Both the position numbers and the translations under genes were made by a program. A stretch of 64,000 bases of DNA from Marinomonas fungiae (lineage in GTDB: Bacteria > Pseudomonadota > Gammaproteobacteria > Pseudomonadales > Marinomonadaceae): contig NZ_LIQF01000004.1 in assembly GCF_001418205.1 (NCBI RefSeq), forward strand, positions 186,001 to 250,000, written 5' to 3'. Below are positions 44,405-54,122 of this stretch, in pieces (positions within the stretch are counted from its first letter, which is position 1; the number at the start of each line of letters is the position of its first letter). Below the pieces are notes generated by a model. That model was not told where the DNA came from, made no database searches, and saw only the letters and a list, made by a program, of their open reading frames with translations.

Positions 44405-45272
44405 ATCGATCTAACGCCAGCTCAGATTGCTCAACCAACCCAGTTAAAAAATCGGCGACGCAGCGAACACGTTTGCTGTGGTGTAAATCGCTATGAATGA
44501 CCAAATAAATGGGCTGGGCCAACTCGGGCAGTGTTTTTACACAACGGACAGGTTCGTTGTTGGCGACGATCTGCGGTAGAACGGCAATACCTAACCCCGC
44601 TTTGCAGGCGGCTAATTGCGTGGCGACTGATGTGCAACGTAACGCAGGCGTCGCGCTAGGTAGCGCGTGGCTTAGCCATTTGGCGGCAGGTAAGTCCTGA
44701 TAATGGTGATCCCAACCAATCGCATTATGGGGATCTAGCGTCAGCGTCTCAGGCAGTTGGCTTGATTGATACAGCCCATAGCGCAACTCGCCAATCCGCC
44801 GAAAGGTCACATTACCCTGAGTCGGCCTAGTCATACGTAAGCCTAGATCAGCATCGTGCCGATGCAGGTTGGCTGTGCGGATATCGGTCACGATCTCTAG
44901 GTTGAGTTCAGGATGTTGCTGTCTTAGCTGAGCGAGGTTGGGCAATATCAATTGCGTAGCGAGGTTTTCTGCTGTGGCCAGACGCACCGTACCAGAGATC
45001 GCTGTATCCAATGCTTGCTTAGAAAACCCAAGCATAGCCGCTTCCATTTGCTCAGCATGGGCGACCAACGCTAGACCTTCCTCCGTCAGTTCATAGCCAG
45101 TTTGCGAGCGTATGAAAAGCGCGATACCAAGGGCTTTTTCAAAGCGCTCAATACGACGCGACAAGGTTGCAATGCCTAATTCCAGCTGCTGGGCCGCCGC
45201 AGTGAGTGTGCCGGATCGCGCCAGCGCCAGAAAGACCCGCGAATCGTCCCAGTTCAATGCACTGCTTTCCAT
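44397..45272 (-). CDS. LysR-type regulator
   Basis: A 291-residue LysR protein with HTH (L-T-A-A-A-Q-Q-L-E-L-G-I-A-T-L-S-R-R) near the N-terminus. The ATG at 45272 (M-E-S-S-A) was preferred over 45305. It is divergent from the CMD-ABM fusion gene at 45365 and is its probable regulator. Confidence 0.86.
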   Translation of the reverse strand: MESSALNWDDSRVFLALARSGTLTAAAQQLELGIATLSRRIERFEKALGIALFIRSQTGYELTEEGLALVAHAEQMEAAMLGFSKQALDTAISGTVRLATAENLATQLILPNLAQLRQQHPELNLEIVTDIRTANLHRHDADLGLRMTRPTQGNVTFRRIGELRYGLYQSSQLPETLTLDPHNAIGWDHHYQDLPAAKWLSHALPSATPALRCTSVATQLAACKAGLGIAVLPQIVANNEPVRCVKTLPELAQPIYLVIHSDLHHSKRVRCVADFLTGLVEQSELALDRST

Positions 45273-45364
45273 TTTTGAAAACCTATATTGATTTTTTGGC
45301 TGCATATTCGGTGTGTGAAAAATGCCATGCTACGCCTCTCAACGTCAAATATACAGAGGTGGTT

Positions 45365-46075
45365 ATGCATTCGGATCGTTATCAAATAGGTTGGCAAAAA
45401 CTAGCAGAGATCGATGGGGCGCAAGGTGAGAAAGTGATTCAAGCGATGGAAGGTATTGCGCCGGACTTTGCGCGCCTACTGATCGAATTTCCCTTTGGGG
45501 ATATTTATAGCCGAGAGGCGTTGGATCTAAAGTCTCGCGAGATCGCCACGATCGCAGCCTTGGCGGCGATGGGTAATGCTACGCCCCAGCTAAAAGTTCA
45601 TATCCATGGTGCTTTGAATGTCGGGTGTTCGCCCCAGGAAATCATTGAAGTGATGATGCAAATGGCGGTCTATGCGGGGTTTCCTGCAGCACTCAATGGC
45701 TTGTTTGCTGTTCAAGAAGTCTTGCAAGAGCGAGGCTTAAATCCAGACTCGGCACCGTTGCCTAGCAAGCAGTCGTTATCGACTCTGGCTGGCGGCTACT
45801 TCGCCACAGCTGAGCTTGCAATCACCGATGCTAGTCGAGTCGAAGAAACTAAAGCCGCTCTTAAGCAGCTATGTGAGCAAACACGTACTGAGCCCGGCTG
45901 TCGCTTATTTGAGCTGCATGAAAATCCAGATGAACCCACTCAGCTTTTACTATGGGAATGCTTTGCCACGGAAGCAGATTTTCATAAACACCATGCGATG
46001 GACTATACCAAGGCTTACATGGAACGAGGATTGACCCAAGTAAAACGCTTGTATCATAGCGACTTAGTGCGATAA
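45365..46075 (+). CDS. Carboxymuconolactone decarboxylase-like plus ABM domain fusion
   Basis: A 236-residue two-domain protein. Residues about 15-125 form an AhpD/CMD-like domain (L-K-S-R-E-I-A-T-I-A-A-L-A-A-M-G and H-I-H-G-A-L-N-V-G-C). Residues about 140-230 form an antibiotic-biosynthesis-monooxygenase-like ferredoxin fold (E-P-G-C-R-L-F-E-L-H-E). The CMD part lacks the C-x-x-C of AhpD. The start is M-H-S-D; a longer frame from 45206 overlaps the divergent LysR gene. The substrate is unknown, but quinone or aromatic detoxification is plausible. Confidence 0.82.
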   Translation: MHSDRYQIGWQKLAEIDGAQGEKVIQAMEGIAPDFARLLIEFPFGDIYSREALDLKSREIATIAALAAMGNATPQLKVHIHGALNVGCSPQEIIEVMMQMAVYAGFPAALNGLFAVQEVLQERGLNPDSAPLPSKQSLSTLAGGYFATAELAITDASRVEETKAALKQLCEQTRTEPGCRLFELHENPDEPTQLLLWECFATEADFHKHHAMDYTKAYMERGLTQVKRLYHSDLVR

Positions 46076-46154
46076 GTGCGCGGGTGCTCGACTCCTGACA
46101 GAAACTGACAGCGTAATGTTTTATGTTATACCCAACTGTTAAGGAGTCGATGCT

Positions 46155-46634
46155 ATGTCAGAAAAGCAAACAACCTTGGATAAGGAAAATAACACTAACT
46201 CAACGCCACGCTACTGGGTCGCGGTAGCCAGCGCCGATCATGTGGCGCGAGGCTATGCTGGCGGTTTTATGCAGGTTTGTCATGGTAAACAAGGGCCGTT
46301 AAAACGCGTCAAACCTAATGATTTGGTCGTATATTACTCCCCCACGTTTACTTACCAACAGAAAGACACCTGCCAATCATTTACCGCACTTGGGCACGTT
46401 ACTAGCGCTGAACCTTATCAAGTGGTGATGAGTGAAAACTTTATGCCTTACCGCCACGACGTAGCATGGCTTAGCCGGCAAAACTGTCCGATCCGCCCAC
46501 TGCTACAAACCTTAAGCTTCACCCGTGACAATCCCCGTTGGGGTTATCAGTTTCGCTTAGGGCTGTTTGAAATCCCCTTCGAGGATATGCAAGTCATCGC
46601 ACATCAGATGGGAGTAGAATTATCTGTTGTTTGA
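46155..46634 (+). CDS. EVE-domain protein
   Basis: A 159-residue protein dominated by an EVE domain ([25 protein letters not shown]). EVE/PUA-like domains bind modified nucleobases or RNA. It stands alone after an AAGGAGT site. Function unknown. Confidence 0.83.
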   Translation: MSEKQTTLDKENNTNSTPRYWVAVASADHVARGYAGGFMQVCHGKQGPLKRVKPNDLVVYYSPTFTYQQKDTCQSFTALGHVTSAEPYQVVMSENFMPYRHDVAWLSRQNCPIRPLLQTLSFTRDNPRWGYQFRLGLFEIPFEDMQVIAHQMGVELSVV

Positions 46635-46642
46635 TACTTGAA

Positions 46643-47029
46643 TTACATGAACATCCAACTGTGTAACAGTCTGCCTGGCATGAAAGCAAAAGCGCCCGCA
46701 ATAATAATCCCACCTAGGTAGACACCAATCATATTACCGATATGCGCTCTAAGATTGTTACGTCGTATAGCGATGAGGCCCAAGGGGATACAGAGCAAAA
46801 CCAGCATACTGAATAGGTGGATAAAACCAAAATGCCCCAGCAAAGTAGGGCCTATTTGTGCAGGCATAAGTAGAGAAATTATCGCTGTGAGCATCATAAA
46901 AACCATATACAGCTTACCTAGGCGTTTATGTCGTGGGGTCCCTTTTTTTGCCAGCAGAATAAATGCGCCAATTAAAAAGGGCGGAATCACGGTTGCAAGA
47001 TGTAAATAGGCGAGCTGAAGGTAAGTCAT
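46643..47029 (-). CDS. DUF2306-like small membrane protein
   Basis: A 128-residue protein with four hydrophobic helices and a conserved K-R-L-G-K-L-Y-M region near residue 36. It matches the layout of the DUF2306 family. Function unknown. It is convergent with the EVE gene, 8 bp away. Confidence 0.75.
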   Translation of the reverse strand: MTYLQLAYLHLATVIPPFLIGAFILLAKKGTPRHKRLGKLYMVFMMLTAIISLLMPAQIGPTLLGHFGFIHLFSMLVLLCIPLGLIAIRRNNLRAHIGNMIGVYLGGIIIAGAFAFMPGRLLHSWMFM

Positions 47030-47150
47030 GTAAACAATCCGCTGTTCAATATTTTGATATCACTACCTTAGAATGATTATGGTTGAAGTTGCAGTGATTT
47101 CTAGTTGGAAGATATTCCTTACTGTTTTTCCGAACAAAGATCTGTCATTT

Positions 47151-48368
47151 TTAATTAGAGAGATGTCTGGGTAACCCCACTGATATCAACGCAGTTAAAG
47201 CAATAAACCCTGTCGAGACCCAGAGACACACCGCTAAGCCGTAATCTTGATATAACCAACCAGAAAGCAGGGTGCCGATCAGGCGGCCCATGGCGTTGGC
47301 CATATAGTAAAAGCCTACGTCGAGGGAGACGCCGTCTTTGCCAGCGTAACTGACGATCAGGTAGCTGTGCAGGGAGGAGTTGATGGCGAACACGGCACCG
47401 AAGGCAAGCAGGCCTGCGATCACGGCGAATTCAATCTGCCAATTGAAGGTCAGTGCTAAGGCAATTGCCGCGGGGATCACGCCAAGCGCCAGCGCCCAAC
47501 CAAGAGCTTGGCGGCCGTCTGGCACTTTGCCAGAGGCCTTACCCGTAAAGCGAGGCGCAAAACCTTGGACGATGCCGTAGGCAATGATCCAAAGTGCTAG
47601 GAAACCGCCGACGTACCAATGATCCCAGCCAAAGGTGCTGGCTAAGAAAACAGGCAGTGCGACCACAAACCACACATCCCGCGCACCGAATAAGAATAGG
47701 CGTGCCGCCGACAGGTAGTTTACGGCACTACTTTTAGAGAAGATGTCGCCAAATTTGGGTTTATTTTTGGCTTTTCCGAGATCTTTCTTAAGCGAGACGA
47801 GGCTTGCGATCCATACCAAAGTCAATGCAACGGCCATACCTAAGATCGCGCCTTTAAAACCAAACAGACTCAGTAACGCGCCGCCAAGGAAAAATCCTAC
47901 ACCTTTTAGCGCGTTTTTAGAGCCGGTGAGCAGCGCGACCCATTTGTACAATTGGCCTTGGGCATCGCTAGGCACTAACAGCTTAATCGAGCTTTTCGCG
48001 CTCATTTTGTTTAAGTCTTTGGCAATGCCAGACAGTGCCTGCGCGCCCATCACCCAAGGAACGGTTAACAAACTTGCGGGCACCAGCAGCATACTCAACG
48101 CCACGATCTGTAAAAACAGCCCGATATTCATGGTACGGTTTAAGCCAAGACGCGCCCCAAGCCAACCGCCGACGAGGTTGGTGATGACGCCAAAAATCTC
48201 ATAGAACAAAAACAGCATCGCGATTTCCAGCGGGCTATAACCCAACCCGTAGAAATACAGCACCACCAACATACGCAGCGCGCCGTCAGTTAAGGTAAAC
48301 GCCCAGTAATTCCCTGTGACCACCATATATTGGCGGATCGCTGGCGAAAGGTTAGCTAACAGTGTCAT
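47151..48368 (-). CDS. arsJ: Organoarsenical efflux MFS transporter ArsJ
   Basis: A 405-residue MFS protein with about 12 helices, recognised as ArsJ by its N-terminal N-Y-W-A-F-T-L-T-D-G-A-L-R-M-L-V and A-K-D-L-N-K-M-S-A-K-S-S-I-K segments. It exports 1-arseno-3-phosphoglycerate made by the adjacent GAPDH. The ATG at 48368 follows GGAAAG. It is the last gene of the arsenic cluster, separated from gapdh by about 200 bp that contain a large inverted repeat. Confidence 0.9.
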   Translation of the reverse strand: MTLLANLSPAIRQYMVVTGNYWAFTLTDGALRMLVVLYFYGLGYSPLEIAMLFLFYEIFGVITNLVGGWLGARLGLNRTMNIGLFLQIVALSMLLVPASLLTVPWVMGAQALSGIAKDLNKMSAKSSIKLLVPSDAQGQLYKWVALLTGSKNALKGVGFFLGGALLSLFGFKGAILGMAVALTLVWIASLVSLKKDLGKAKNKPKFGDIFSKSSAVNYLSAARLFLFGARDVWFVVALPVFLASTFGWDHWYVGGFLALWIIAYGIVQGFAPRFTGKASGKVPDGRQALGWALALGVIPAAIALALTFNWQIEFAVIAGLLAFGAVFAINSSLHSYLIVSYAGKDGVSLDVGFYYMANAMGRLIGTLLSGWLYQDYGLAVCLWVSTGFIALTALISVGLPRHLSN

Positions 48369-48405
48369 TAAACTTTCCAAACATTATGTGTGATGCTTTT
48401 TATAG

Positions 48406-48502
48406 ACGCTTGGGTTATGACAAGCACCTAGCCCATGGATGGGCGATCCAACCGTCACGCCCATGGATGTGCGTCGGTCGGTGCTGTCATAACCAAGTGT
48501 CG
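48406..48502. repeat. Large inverted repeat between arsJ and gapdh
   Basis: Outer arms of about 22 bp (left ACGCTTGGGTTATGACA continuing AGCACC; right GGTGCTGTCATAACCAAGTG) flank a centre that contains GCCCATGGATGGGC, itself foldable. The unit is about 97 bp and MITE-like in shape. It lies upstream of arsJ and could act as an RNA hairpin in the arsenic transcript. Confidence 0.7.
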
Positions 48503-48568
48503 ATACTCCGAGTGACTTATAAAGACTACAGAGTCCGGTCGTAGGCTGGATTTATCTAAGCAAACTAA

Positions 48569-49579
48569 CTAAGCCTGATCCAAGCGACCAACCATGCGCA
48601 TCAGCTCAGCGGTGCGGTTGGCGTAGCCCCATTCGTTGTCGTACCAAGCATACAGTTTTACCTGCGTACCGTTGATGACCATGGTAGATAAGGCGTCGAT
48701 CACGCTTGAGCGTGGGTCGGTTTTGTAATCCACCGATACTAGAGGACGCTCTTCGTAACCAAGGATGTCTTTGAGCTCGCCTTCGGCGGCTTCTTTGAGG
48801 AAGCTATTTACTTCCGCTTCCGTCGTCGGGCGGCTGACTTCAAATACACAGTCCGTCAAAGAAGCGTTTGCTAACGGAACACGCACGGCGTGGCCGTTTA
48901 GCTTGCCTTTCAGCTCAGGGAAGATATGGGTGATCGCCGTCGCTGAGCCGGTTGTGGTTGGAATTAAACTGGCGCCGCAGGCACGGGCACGACGCAGGTC
49001 TTTGTGCGGTGCGTCCAAGATAGTTTGTGTGTTGGTGATGTCATGGATCGTGGTCATGGAGCCGTGTTGGATGCCCAGCTTTTCATGAATCACTTTGACC
49101 ACTGGTGCAAGGCAGTTGGTGGTGCAGGACGCGGCGGTCACGATGGGGTGCGTCGCAGGATCGTACAGATCATGGTTGACGCCCATAACGACGTTGAGCA
49201 CACCGTCTTCTTTCACGGGAGCGGTAACCACAACACGTTTCACACCTTGGTCTAAGTAGGCTTGCAGCAAAGCTTTGGTTTTCATCACACCACTGGCTTC
49301 GATCACCACATCACAGCCTGACCAATCGGTTTCACCGATACTTTTGTTCTGGGTGCAAGGGATACGCTTGCCATGGATAATCATCTCATTGCCTTCAGCC
49401 GTGGCTTCGTGTTGCCAACGGCCGTGAACCGAGTCGAACGTGATGAGATGTGCCAAGGTTGCTGCGTCACCGGCAGGATCATTAATGTGGACAAACTCCA
49501 CATCATCCCAGTCAAACGCCGCACGGAAAGACAGGCGTCCCATGCGTCCAAATCCATTGATACCTACTTTAATTGTCAT
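48569..49579 (-). CDS. Arsenic-cluster glyceraldehyde-3-phosphate dehydrogenase
   Basis: A 336-residue type I GAPDH. The active-site motif is S-C-T-T-N-C and the NAD-binding motif is G-F-G-R-M-G (most housekeeping enzymes have G-F-G-R-I-G). Beside arsJ and arsR it is the arsenate-type enzyme that makes 1-arseno-3-phosphoglycerate for export. The gene is on the same strand as arsR and arsJ. Confidence 0.92.
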   Translation of the reverse strand: MTIKVGINGFGRMGRLSFRAAFDWDDVEFVHINDPAGDAATLAHLITFDSVHGRWQHEATAEGNEMIIHGKRIPCTQNKSIGETDWSGCDVVIEASGVMKTKALLQAYLDQGVKRVVVTAPVKEDGVLNVVMGVNHDLYDPATHPIVTAASCTTNCLAPVVKVIHEKLGIQHGSMTTIHDITNTQTILDAPHKDLRRARACGASLIPTTTGSATAITHIFPELKGKLNGHAVRVPLANASLTDCVFEVSRPTTEAEVNSFLKEAAEGELKDILGYEERPLVSVDYKTDPRSSVIDALSTMVINGTQVKLYAWYDNEWGYANRTAELMRMVGRLDQA

Positions 49580-49610
49580 AATGAAATCTCGAATCTTATT
49601 GTGGGAAGTG

Positions 49611-49982
49611 TTAGTTGCAGCAGCTGTTTGTGCGCTCTGGGCGGTCGCCCATCATCTCTAATCGGGCTAGATCCGCAGCGATGATTTCTAAGTTCTCGTT
49701 GGCGGTCACTTGAAGCACCAGCTTGGCCCAATCCGGTAGCGTCTCGTTGATGCTGTAAAACACCCATTGACCTTGGCGGCGGTCGGTCAATAAACCGCAG
49801 CCACGTAGTTGAGCGAGATGTCGAGAGACTTTGGGTTGGCTTTCGTCGATGGCCTGCATCAACTCACAGACGCACAATTCGCCTTCGAGCTGAATCAGCA
49901 ACATGCTACGAAGACGTGTGTCGTCCGCGAGGCATTTATAAAATTGGATGGGACTGATATCCATTTCTGGGGCAGTTGTCAT
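49611..49982 (-). CDS. arsR: ArsR-family arsenic-responsive repressor
   Basis: A 123-residue winged-helix repressor with the As(III)-binding pair C37-V-C39 in [10 protein letters not shown]-terminal C-C pair (S-C-C-N) could add metal ligands. The start is ATG 49982, not the GTG at 49988. It lies 31 bp upstream of gapdh and should regulate gapdh-arsJ. Confidence 0.92.
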   Translation of the reverse strand: MTTAPEMDISPIQFYKCLADDTRLRSMLLIQLEGELCVCELMQAIDESQPKVSRHLAQLRGCGLLTDRRQGQWVFYSINETLPDWAKLVLQVTANENLEIIAADLARLEMMGDRPERTNSCCN

Positions 49983-50108
49983 AGGCACTTTTTAACCATA
50001 TCTGTTTAATCAAATATATGGATAAAAATATATATCGGAAATCGAATGTTTGGAAGCGCCAGATAAGCATTTTTTATCTATCTGTGTCTCTGACGCTCGT
50101 CCATTAGA

Positions 50109-50342
50109 TTAAACCAGCCAAGCCTTCACTTGGTCGGTGTGGGGGATGGAGCCAGAATGCTTCAGCTGCTCGTCAATGACCACAGCGGGTGTGCTCATGA
50201 CGCCATATTGTAAAAAGACTCGGGCGTCAGTTTCTTTCGTGACGCTGACTTCGACACCTTGATCCGCAGCAATACGCTCGATCAGTTCGGCTGTTTTTTG
50301 GCACTTTGTGCAACCACTTCCGAGAACTTTGACTTGTTTCAT
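50109..50342 (-). CDS. Small thioredoxin-fold protein
   Basis: A 77-residue glutaredoxin-like protein of the MTH895/TM0996 type with redox pair C11-T-K-C14 and the cis-proline context S-T-P-A. The ATG at 50342 is preceded by GAGGTGG; a longer frame from 50372 overlaps the permease. It follows the permease by 7 bp, so the two are in one operon. It may reduce or hand over a metal or thiol substrate to the permease or the arsenic system. Confidence 0.87.
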   Translation of the reverse strand: MKQVKVLGSGCTKCQKTAELIERIAADQGVEVSVTKETDARVFLQYGVMSTPAVVIDEQLKHSGSIPHTDQVKAWLV

Positions 50343-50349
50343 AGCCACC

Positions 50350-51339
50350 TCATAAGAAAGAAGAAAATCCATTAAATAGCCATCCCACCAAGGTGAAAGA
50401 CAGCAACAACATCACAAACACAGTCGCCAGCAAACGCCACTGCATTACTTGTTTCAGTAAGATAAATTCAGGGAAACTGGCCGCTACGGTACTCATGCAA
50501 AACGCTAACGTCGTGCCGATTGGTAAACCGTTTTGAATCAAGCTTTCCATCACTGGAATGACGCCCGTGGCATTAGAGTAAAGTGGAATGCCCAGTACCA
50601 CGGCTGCTGGCACCGTCCACCATTGACCATCCCCAAGGTATTGCTCGATCCAACCATCGGGTACAAAGCCATGCAACGCTGCACCTAGGCCGACACCGAT
50701 AATGACCCACTTCCATACGCGACCAAAAATTTCTAGGGTTTCATCTTTGGCAAAACGATGGCGTTCCGCCATGGACAGTTTTTCAACTTCTTGCTGATCG
50801 GGTAACTGAGTGTTTTGCCCTGCGGCTAAGGCTTTCTGGGCAAAGGATTGCAGCCAGCGCTCAGCCTTGATCGCGTCTAAAAAGGCGCCGCCTAGAATTC
50901 CAACGGTCATGCCGACGATGATATACAGCACGGTGAATTTCCAGCCTAACAAGCTCATCAGCAATAACACCGCCACTTCATTGATCAAAGGTGACGTTAG
51001 CAAGAATGACATGGTAATACCCACTGGAATCCCTGCAGAGGTAAAACCCAGAAACACGGGAATGCTGGAACAAGAACAGAACGGCGTAATGGCCCCAAAG
51101 CCGGAGCCGAGCACGTAGCCCGCGGCGCGGTTCTTACCCGCCAAATAGTTGCGCACACGCTCGACATTAAGCGAGGCACGCAGCAGAGCGATCACGTAGA
51201 TCATCACCACCAGCAAGACGTAAATCTTACTGACGTCTTCGATAAAGAAATGCACGGCATCACCGGTTTTCGTCGCAGGGGCGAGGGACAGCACGTCAAA
51301 TGCTAACCAATCCGCAAAGCGGGTGAAGACTTCAAACAT
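50350..51339 (-). CDS. ArsP-like permease (UPF0718/DUF318)
   Basis: A 329-residue membrane protein with about eight to ten helices and the motif I-T-P-F-C-S-C-S-S-I-P-V-F in helix 2-3, shared with ArsP-type organoarsenical permeases. The ATG at 51339 was chosen over an upstream start at 51384. It is the first gene of the minus-strand run that continues with thioredoxin-like, arsR, gapdh and arsJ genes, supporting a role in arsenic export. Confidence 0.82.
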   Translation of the reverse strand: MFEVFTRFADWLAFDVLSLAPATKTGDAVHFFIEDVSKIYVLLVVMIYVIALLRASLNVERVRNYLAGKNRAAGYVLGSGFGAITPFCSCSSIPVFLGFTSAGIPVGITMSFLLTSPLINEVAVLLLMSLLGWKFTVLYIIVGMTVGILGGAFLDAIKAERWLQSFAQKALAAGQNTQLPDQQEVEKLSMAERHRFAKDETLEIFGRVWKWVIIGVGLGAALHGFVPDGWIEQYLGDGQWWTVPAAVVLGIPLYSNATGVIPVMESLIQNGLPIGTTLAFCMSTVAASFPEFILLKQVMQWRLLATVFVMLLLSFTLVGWLFNGFSSFL

Positions 51340-51453
51340 GACTTGCCTCTGCTTCAAATGGGATACGTTAATGGTAATGACCAAGTATCAGCATAAGGGA
51401 GAGTCAGTAGGGTGGCACTGATAAATCCTACTTATCTTGAGTTAAAGCAAGTT

Positions 51454-52386
51454 TTAAATAGGTGGTGAATAAGGACAGGTCTGGGAGACTTGTAAAATCA
51501 ACTGTCGAATCCAGCGGCGCAATGGGTCAGCATGGGTGCGTTCATGCCAGACTTGGAACAAACGCACATTGGGAATTTCGATAGGAGGCTCATGAACGCG
51601 TAATTTTGAATTCTGCGCCGCGGCACTGTTGGCCACATGATCGAAGCAGGTTGAGATCATTTCTGGGCGATATTGGATCAAATGCATCGGCGATAGATGA
51701 CTTGATAAGCCCGCTACCACATTGCGTTTCAAGCCTTGTTGTTCCAGTTGTAAATCAATATCGCTGATTAAGTCGCCATTGACTGAGATAACCACATGCT
51801 CGCATTTTAAATAGGCGTCTAAATCTAGGGTGTCGCCAATGTAAGGGTTATCCATTGAGGACAGGACGCGATAGGGCTTCTCGCCAATCAGCTGCTGGCG
51901 CATGGTGTCTGGCAGATCGGTATAGAACCCTGCGATAGCGAGGTCACACTGACCATTTTCCAATTCATTACGCGGTAATTCTCCGCGGGTGTTACGAATC
52001 ACGAAGCGCACATTCGGCGCACTTTGTTTGACGTTATCCAACAAGTGGGCGAGATAGCACATTTCAAAGTAATCATGGGTATAAATGATGATGCGATCAT
52101 CACGATGCTCAAAGTCGGGTTCGATCTGAGTGCTGTAAAAGGATTCTAAATTTGGGATCAGCTCCCCCAATTGACGTGCTAGATCGTGCGCCTTAGGCGT
52201 GGGAGTCAAACCGCGAGGGGCTTTAATAAACAGCGGGTCGCCCCATTCGTCGCGTAATTTATTGAGTTTGTGACTCAGAGCAGGTTGGCTAATGGACAGC
52301 AACTTTGCGGCCCGTGAAGCGTTACGCTCTTGGTACAGCACATGAAACAGCAATAATAGATTCAGGTCGCGACGTAGAATATTCAT
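51454..52386 (-). CDS. LysR-type regulator, NodD-like
   Basis: A 310-residue LysR protein starting M-N-I-L-R-R-D-L-N-L-L-L-L-F, with HTH including S-R-A-A-K-L-L-S-I-S-Q-P-A-L-S-H-K. It resembles the NodD/LeuO branch. It lies 78 bp downstream of the OYE gene on the same strand and may be part of its unit. Confidence 0.86.
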   Translation of the reverse strand: MNILRRDLNLLLLFHVLYQERNASRAAKLLSISQPALSHKLNKLRDEWGDPLFIKAPRGLTPTPKAHDLARQLGELIPNLESFYSTQIEPDFEHRDDRIIIYTHDYFEMCYLAHLLDNVKQSAPNVRFVIRNTRGELPRNELENGQCDLAIAGFYTDLPDTMRQQLIGEKPYRVLSSMDNPYIGDTLDLDAYLKCEHVVISVNGDLISDIDLQLEQQGLKRNVVAGLSSHLSPMHLIQYRPEMISTCFDHVANSAAAQNSKLRVHEPPIEIPNVRLFQVWHERTHADPLRRWIRQLILQVSQTCPYSPPI

Positions 52387-52464
52387 AGTGATTACCTAAT
52401 AAAAAACCGATGCAGACTCTAAGCCTGCATCGGTGGATGGTAGCATGTTGCTGCGTGGGCCGTA

Positions 52465-53553
52465 TTAGTAGCGTGCCAGCCAGTGCGCATAAGGTGCTGG
52501 TAGTGTCCAAGAAGGCTTGTCAACGTTCAGTGCTTTGGCTAATTCGTAGGTGTAATGCGGGTTTGACAAAAACGCTCGGCCAATCAGAACTTGGTCCATT
52601 TGACCTTCCACAATCGCGCGCTCGGCATCATTGGGTTGTTCAAAGCCCCACGCTGACGACACCGGTAGACCCGTTTCACGGCGTACACGCTCGGATACTG
52701 ACGCTAACATCGCGGGGCCCCAAGGAATGTTCGTTTCTGCAATGGTAAAGCCCACGCTCACACTCAGCATGTCTAAGCCTTGTTCTTTCATCTGCTGCAC
52801 TAACCAGATACTTTCTTGCAACGTTTCTTCGTCGCGGCCATCGTATTCTAGAACGCCAAAGCGTGCGGTCAGAGGCAAATGCTCTGGCCAAACTTGACGC
52901 ACGGCTTTAAGGGTGTCGAGTAGGAATTTACTGCGGCCTTCTTTGTCACCACCGTATTCATCGGTACGCTGGTTAGTGTGAGTAGAGAAGAACGACTGCG
53001 CTAAGTAGCCGTGGGCAAAGTGCAGTTCAAGCCATTCGTAACCTGCATCGAGTGAGCGTTGTGCCGCATCTACGAAGTCTTGTGTCACACGCTCGATATC
53101 TGCTTTGGTCATTTCTTGCGGTACTTTATTTAAATGACCGCCAAAAGGCAGGGCGGAGGGTGCGATGGTTTGCCAGCCACGTGGATCGTCTTCGGCAATG
53201 TGATCATCACCGTCCCATGGACGGTTGGCGCTGGCTTTGCGGCCGGCGTGGGCAATTTGAATCCCCGGCACACTGCCATTGGTCTTGATACCTTGTGCCA
53301 CCTTAGCCAAGGCGTCTGCTTGTTCAGCGTTCCAAATACCCAAACAATTCGGTGAGATACGACCTTCAGGGGAGACCGCCGTGGCTTCCACGATCACCAA
53401 GCCCGCACCACCGCGGGCAAGACCTGTGTAATGCACGTAGTGCCAATCGTTCGCCACACCTTCTTCGGCGCTGTACTGACACATCGGTGGAATAGCAATG
53501 CGATTTTTAAGCGTGATGCTTTTTAGCGTAAAAGGCGTAAATAACTCAGCCAT
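52465..53553 (-). CDS. NADH:flavin oxidoreductase, Old Yellow Enzyme family
   Basis: A 362-residue FMN-dependent ene-reductase of the XenA/YqjM group. It shows P-P-M-C-Q-Y-S near residue 22, the substrate-binding I-Q-I-A-H-A-G-R-K, and H-F-A-H-G-Y-L-A-Q-S-F-F-S. It reduces activated C=C bonds or nitro compounds. It is followed by a NodD-like LysR gene. Confidence 0.9.
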   Translation of the reverse strand: MAELFTPFTLKSITLKNRIAIPPMCQYSAEEGVANDWHYVHYTGLARGGAGLVIVEATAVSPEGRISPNCLGIWNAEQADALAKVAQGIKTNGSVPGIQIAHAGRKASANRPWDGDDHIAEDDPRGWQTIAPSALPFGGHLNKVPQEMTKADIERVTQDFVDAAQRSLDAGYEWLELHFAHGYLAQSFFSTHTNQRTDEYGGDKEGRSKFLLDTLKAVRQVWPEHLPLTARFGVLEYDGRDEETLQESIWLVQQMKEQGLDMLSVSVGFTIAETNIPWGPAMLASVSERVRRETGLPVSSAWGFEQPNDAERAIVEGQMDQVLIGRAFLSNPHYTYELAKALNVDKPSWTLPAPYAHWLARY

Positions 53554-53710
53554 GGTTTATGCTCCTAAAATGGTGGTTAGGCTGGCGGAATGTCGTCGGC
53601 CAGCAAGAATGTAAGTTCTATAATAGGGATTCTTTGATATTCATAAATTTATATTTTTAGATAACTGCTATTCGGAAAATGGATATCTTATTTAGTAAAA
53701 GGTAGGCGGG

Positions 53711-54043
53711 ATGAAAACATGGATTATTTTGCTGGTGGCGATTGTGTCAGAAGTGGTGGCTACGTCTGCTTTAAAGGCCAGTGATGGCTTTTCTAAACTG
53801 GGACCTAGTGTATTGGTGGTGGTCGGTTATGGGGTGGCGTTTTACTTTTTATCTCTCACATTAAAGGTGATGTCAGTCGGCATCGCTTACGCTATTTGGG
53901 CGGGATTGGGGATTGTACTCACGGCTGTCATCGGTTGGTTTTTGTTCGATCAAAAGCTAGATATGGCAGCGCTGCTGGGGATGGGTCTTATTATTTTGGG
54001 AGTAATTGTGATTAATGTGTTCTCCAACGCAAGTGGACATTAA
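53711..54043 (+). CDS. SMR-family multidrug efflux transporter, EmrE-like
   Basis: A 110-residue protein with four hydrophobic helices and the essential E14 (V-S-E-V-V-A-T) of SMR exporters. It pumps cationic compounds with protons. It is a stand-alone unit divergent from the OYE gene. Confidence 0.9.
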   Translation: MKTWIILLVAIVSEVVATSALKASDGFSKLGPSVLVVVGYGVAFYFLSLTLKVMSVGIAYAIWAGLGIVLTAVIGWFLFDQKLDMAALLGMGLIILGVIVINVFSNASGH

Positions 54044-54122
54044 TTCGTCGCAAACAGGATAGTGAAGCGGTCTACCTAGGCGTAACTTGCGCTAAGTCAA
54101 TTTGGCATATTAGAGGTACTCT

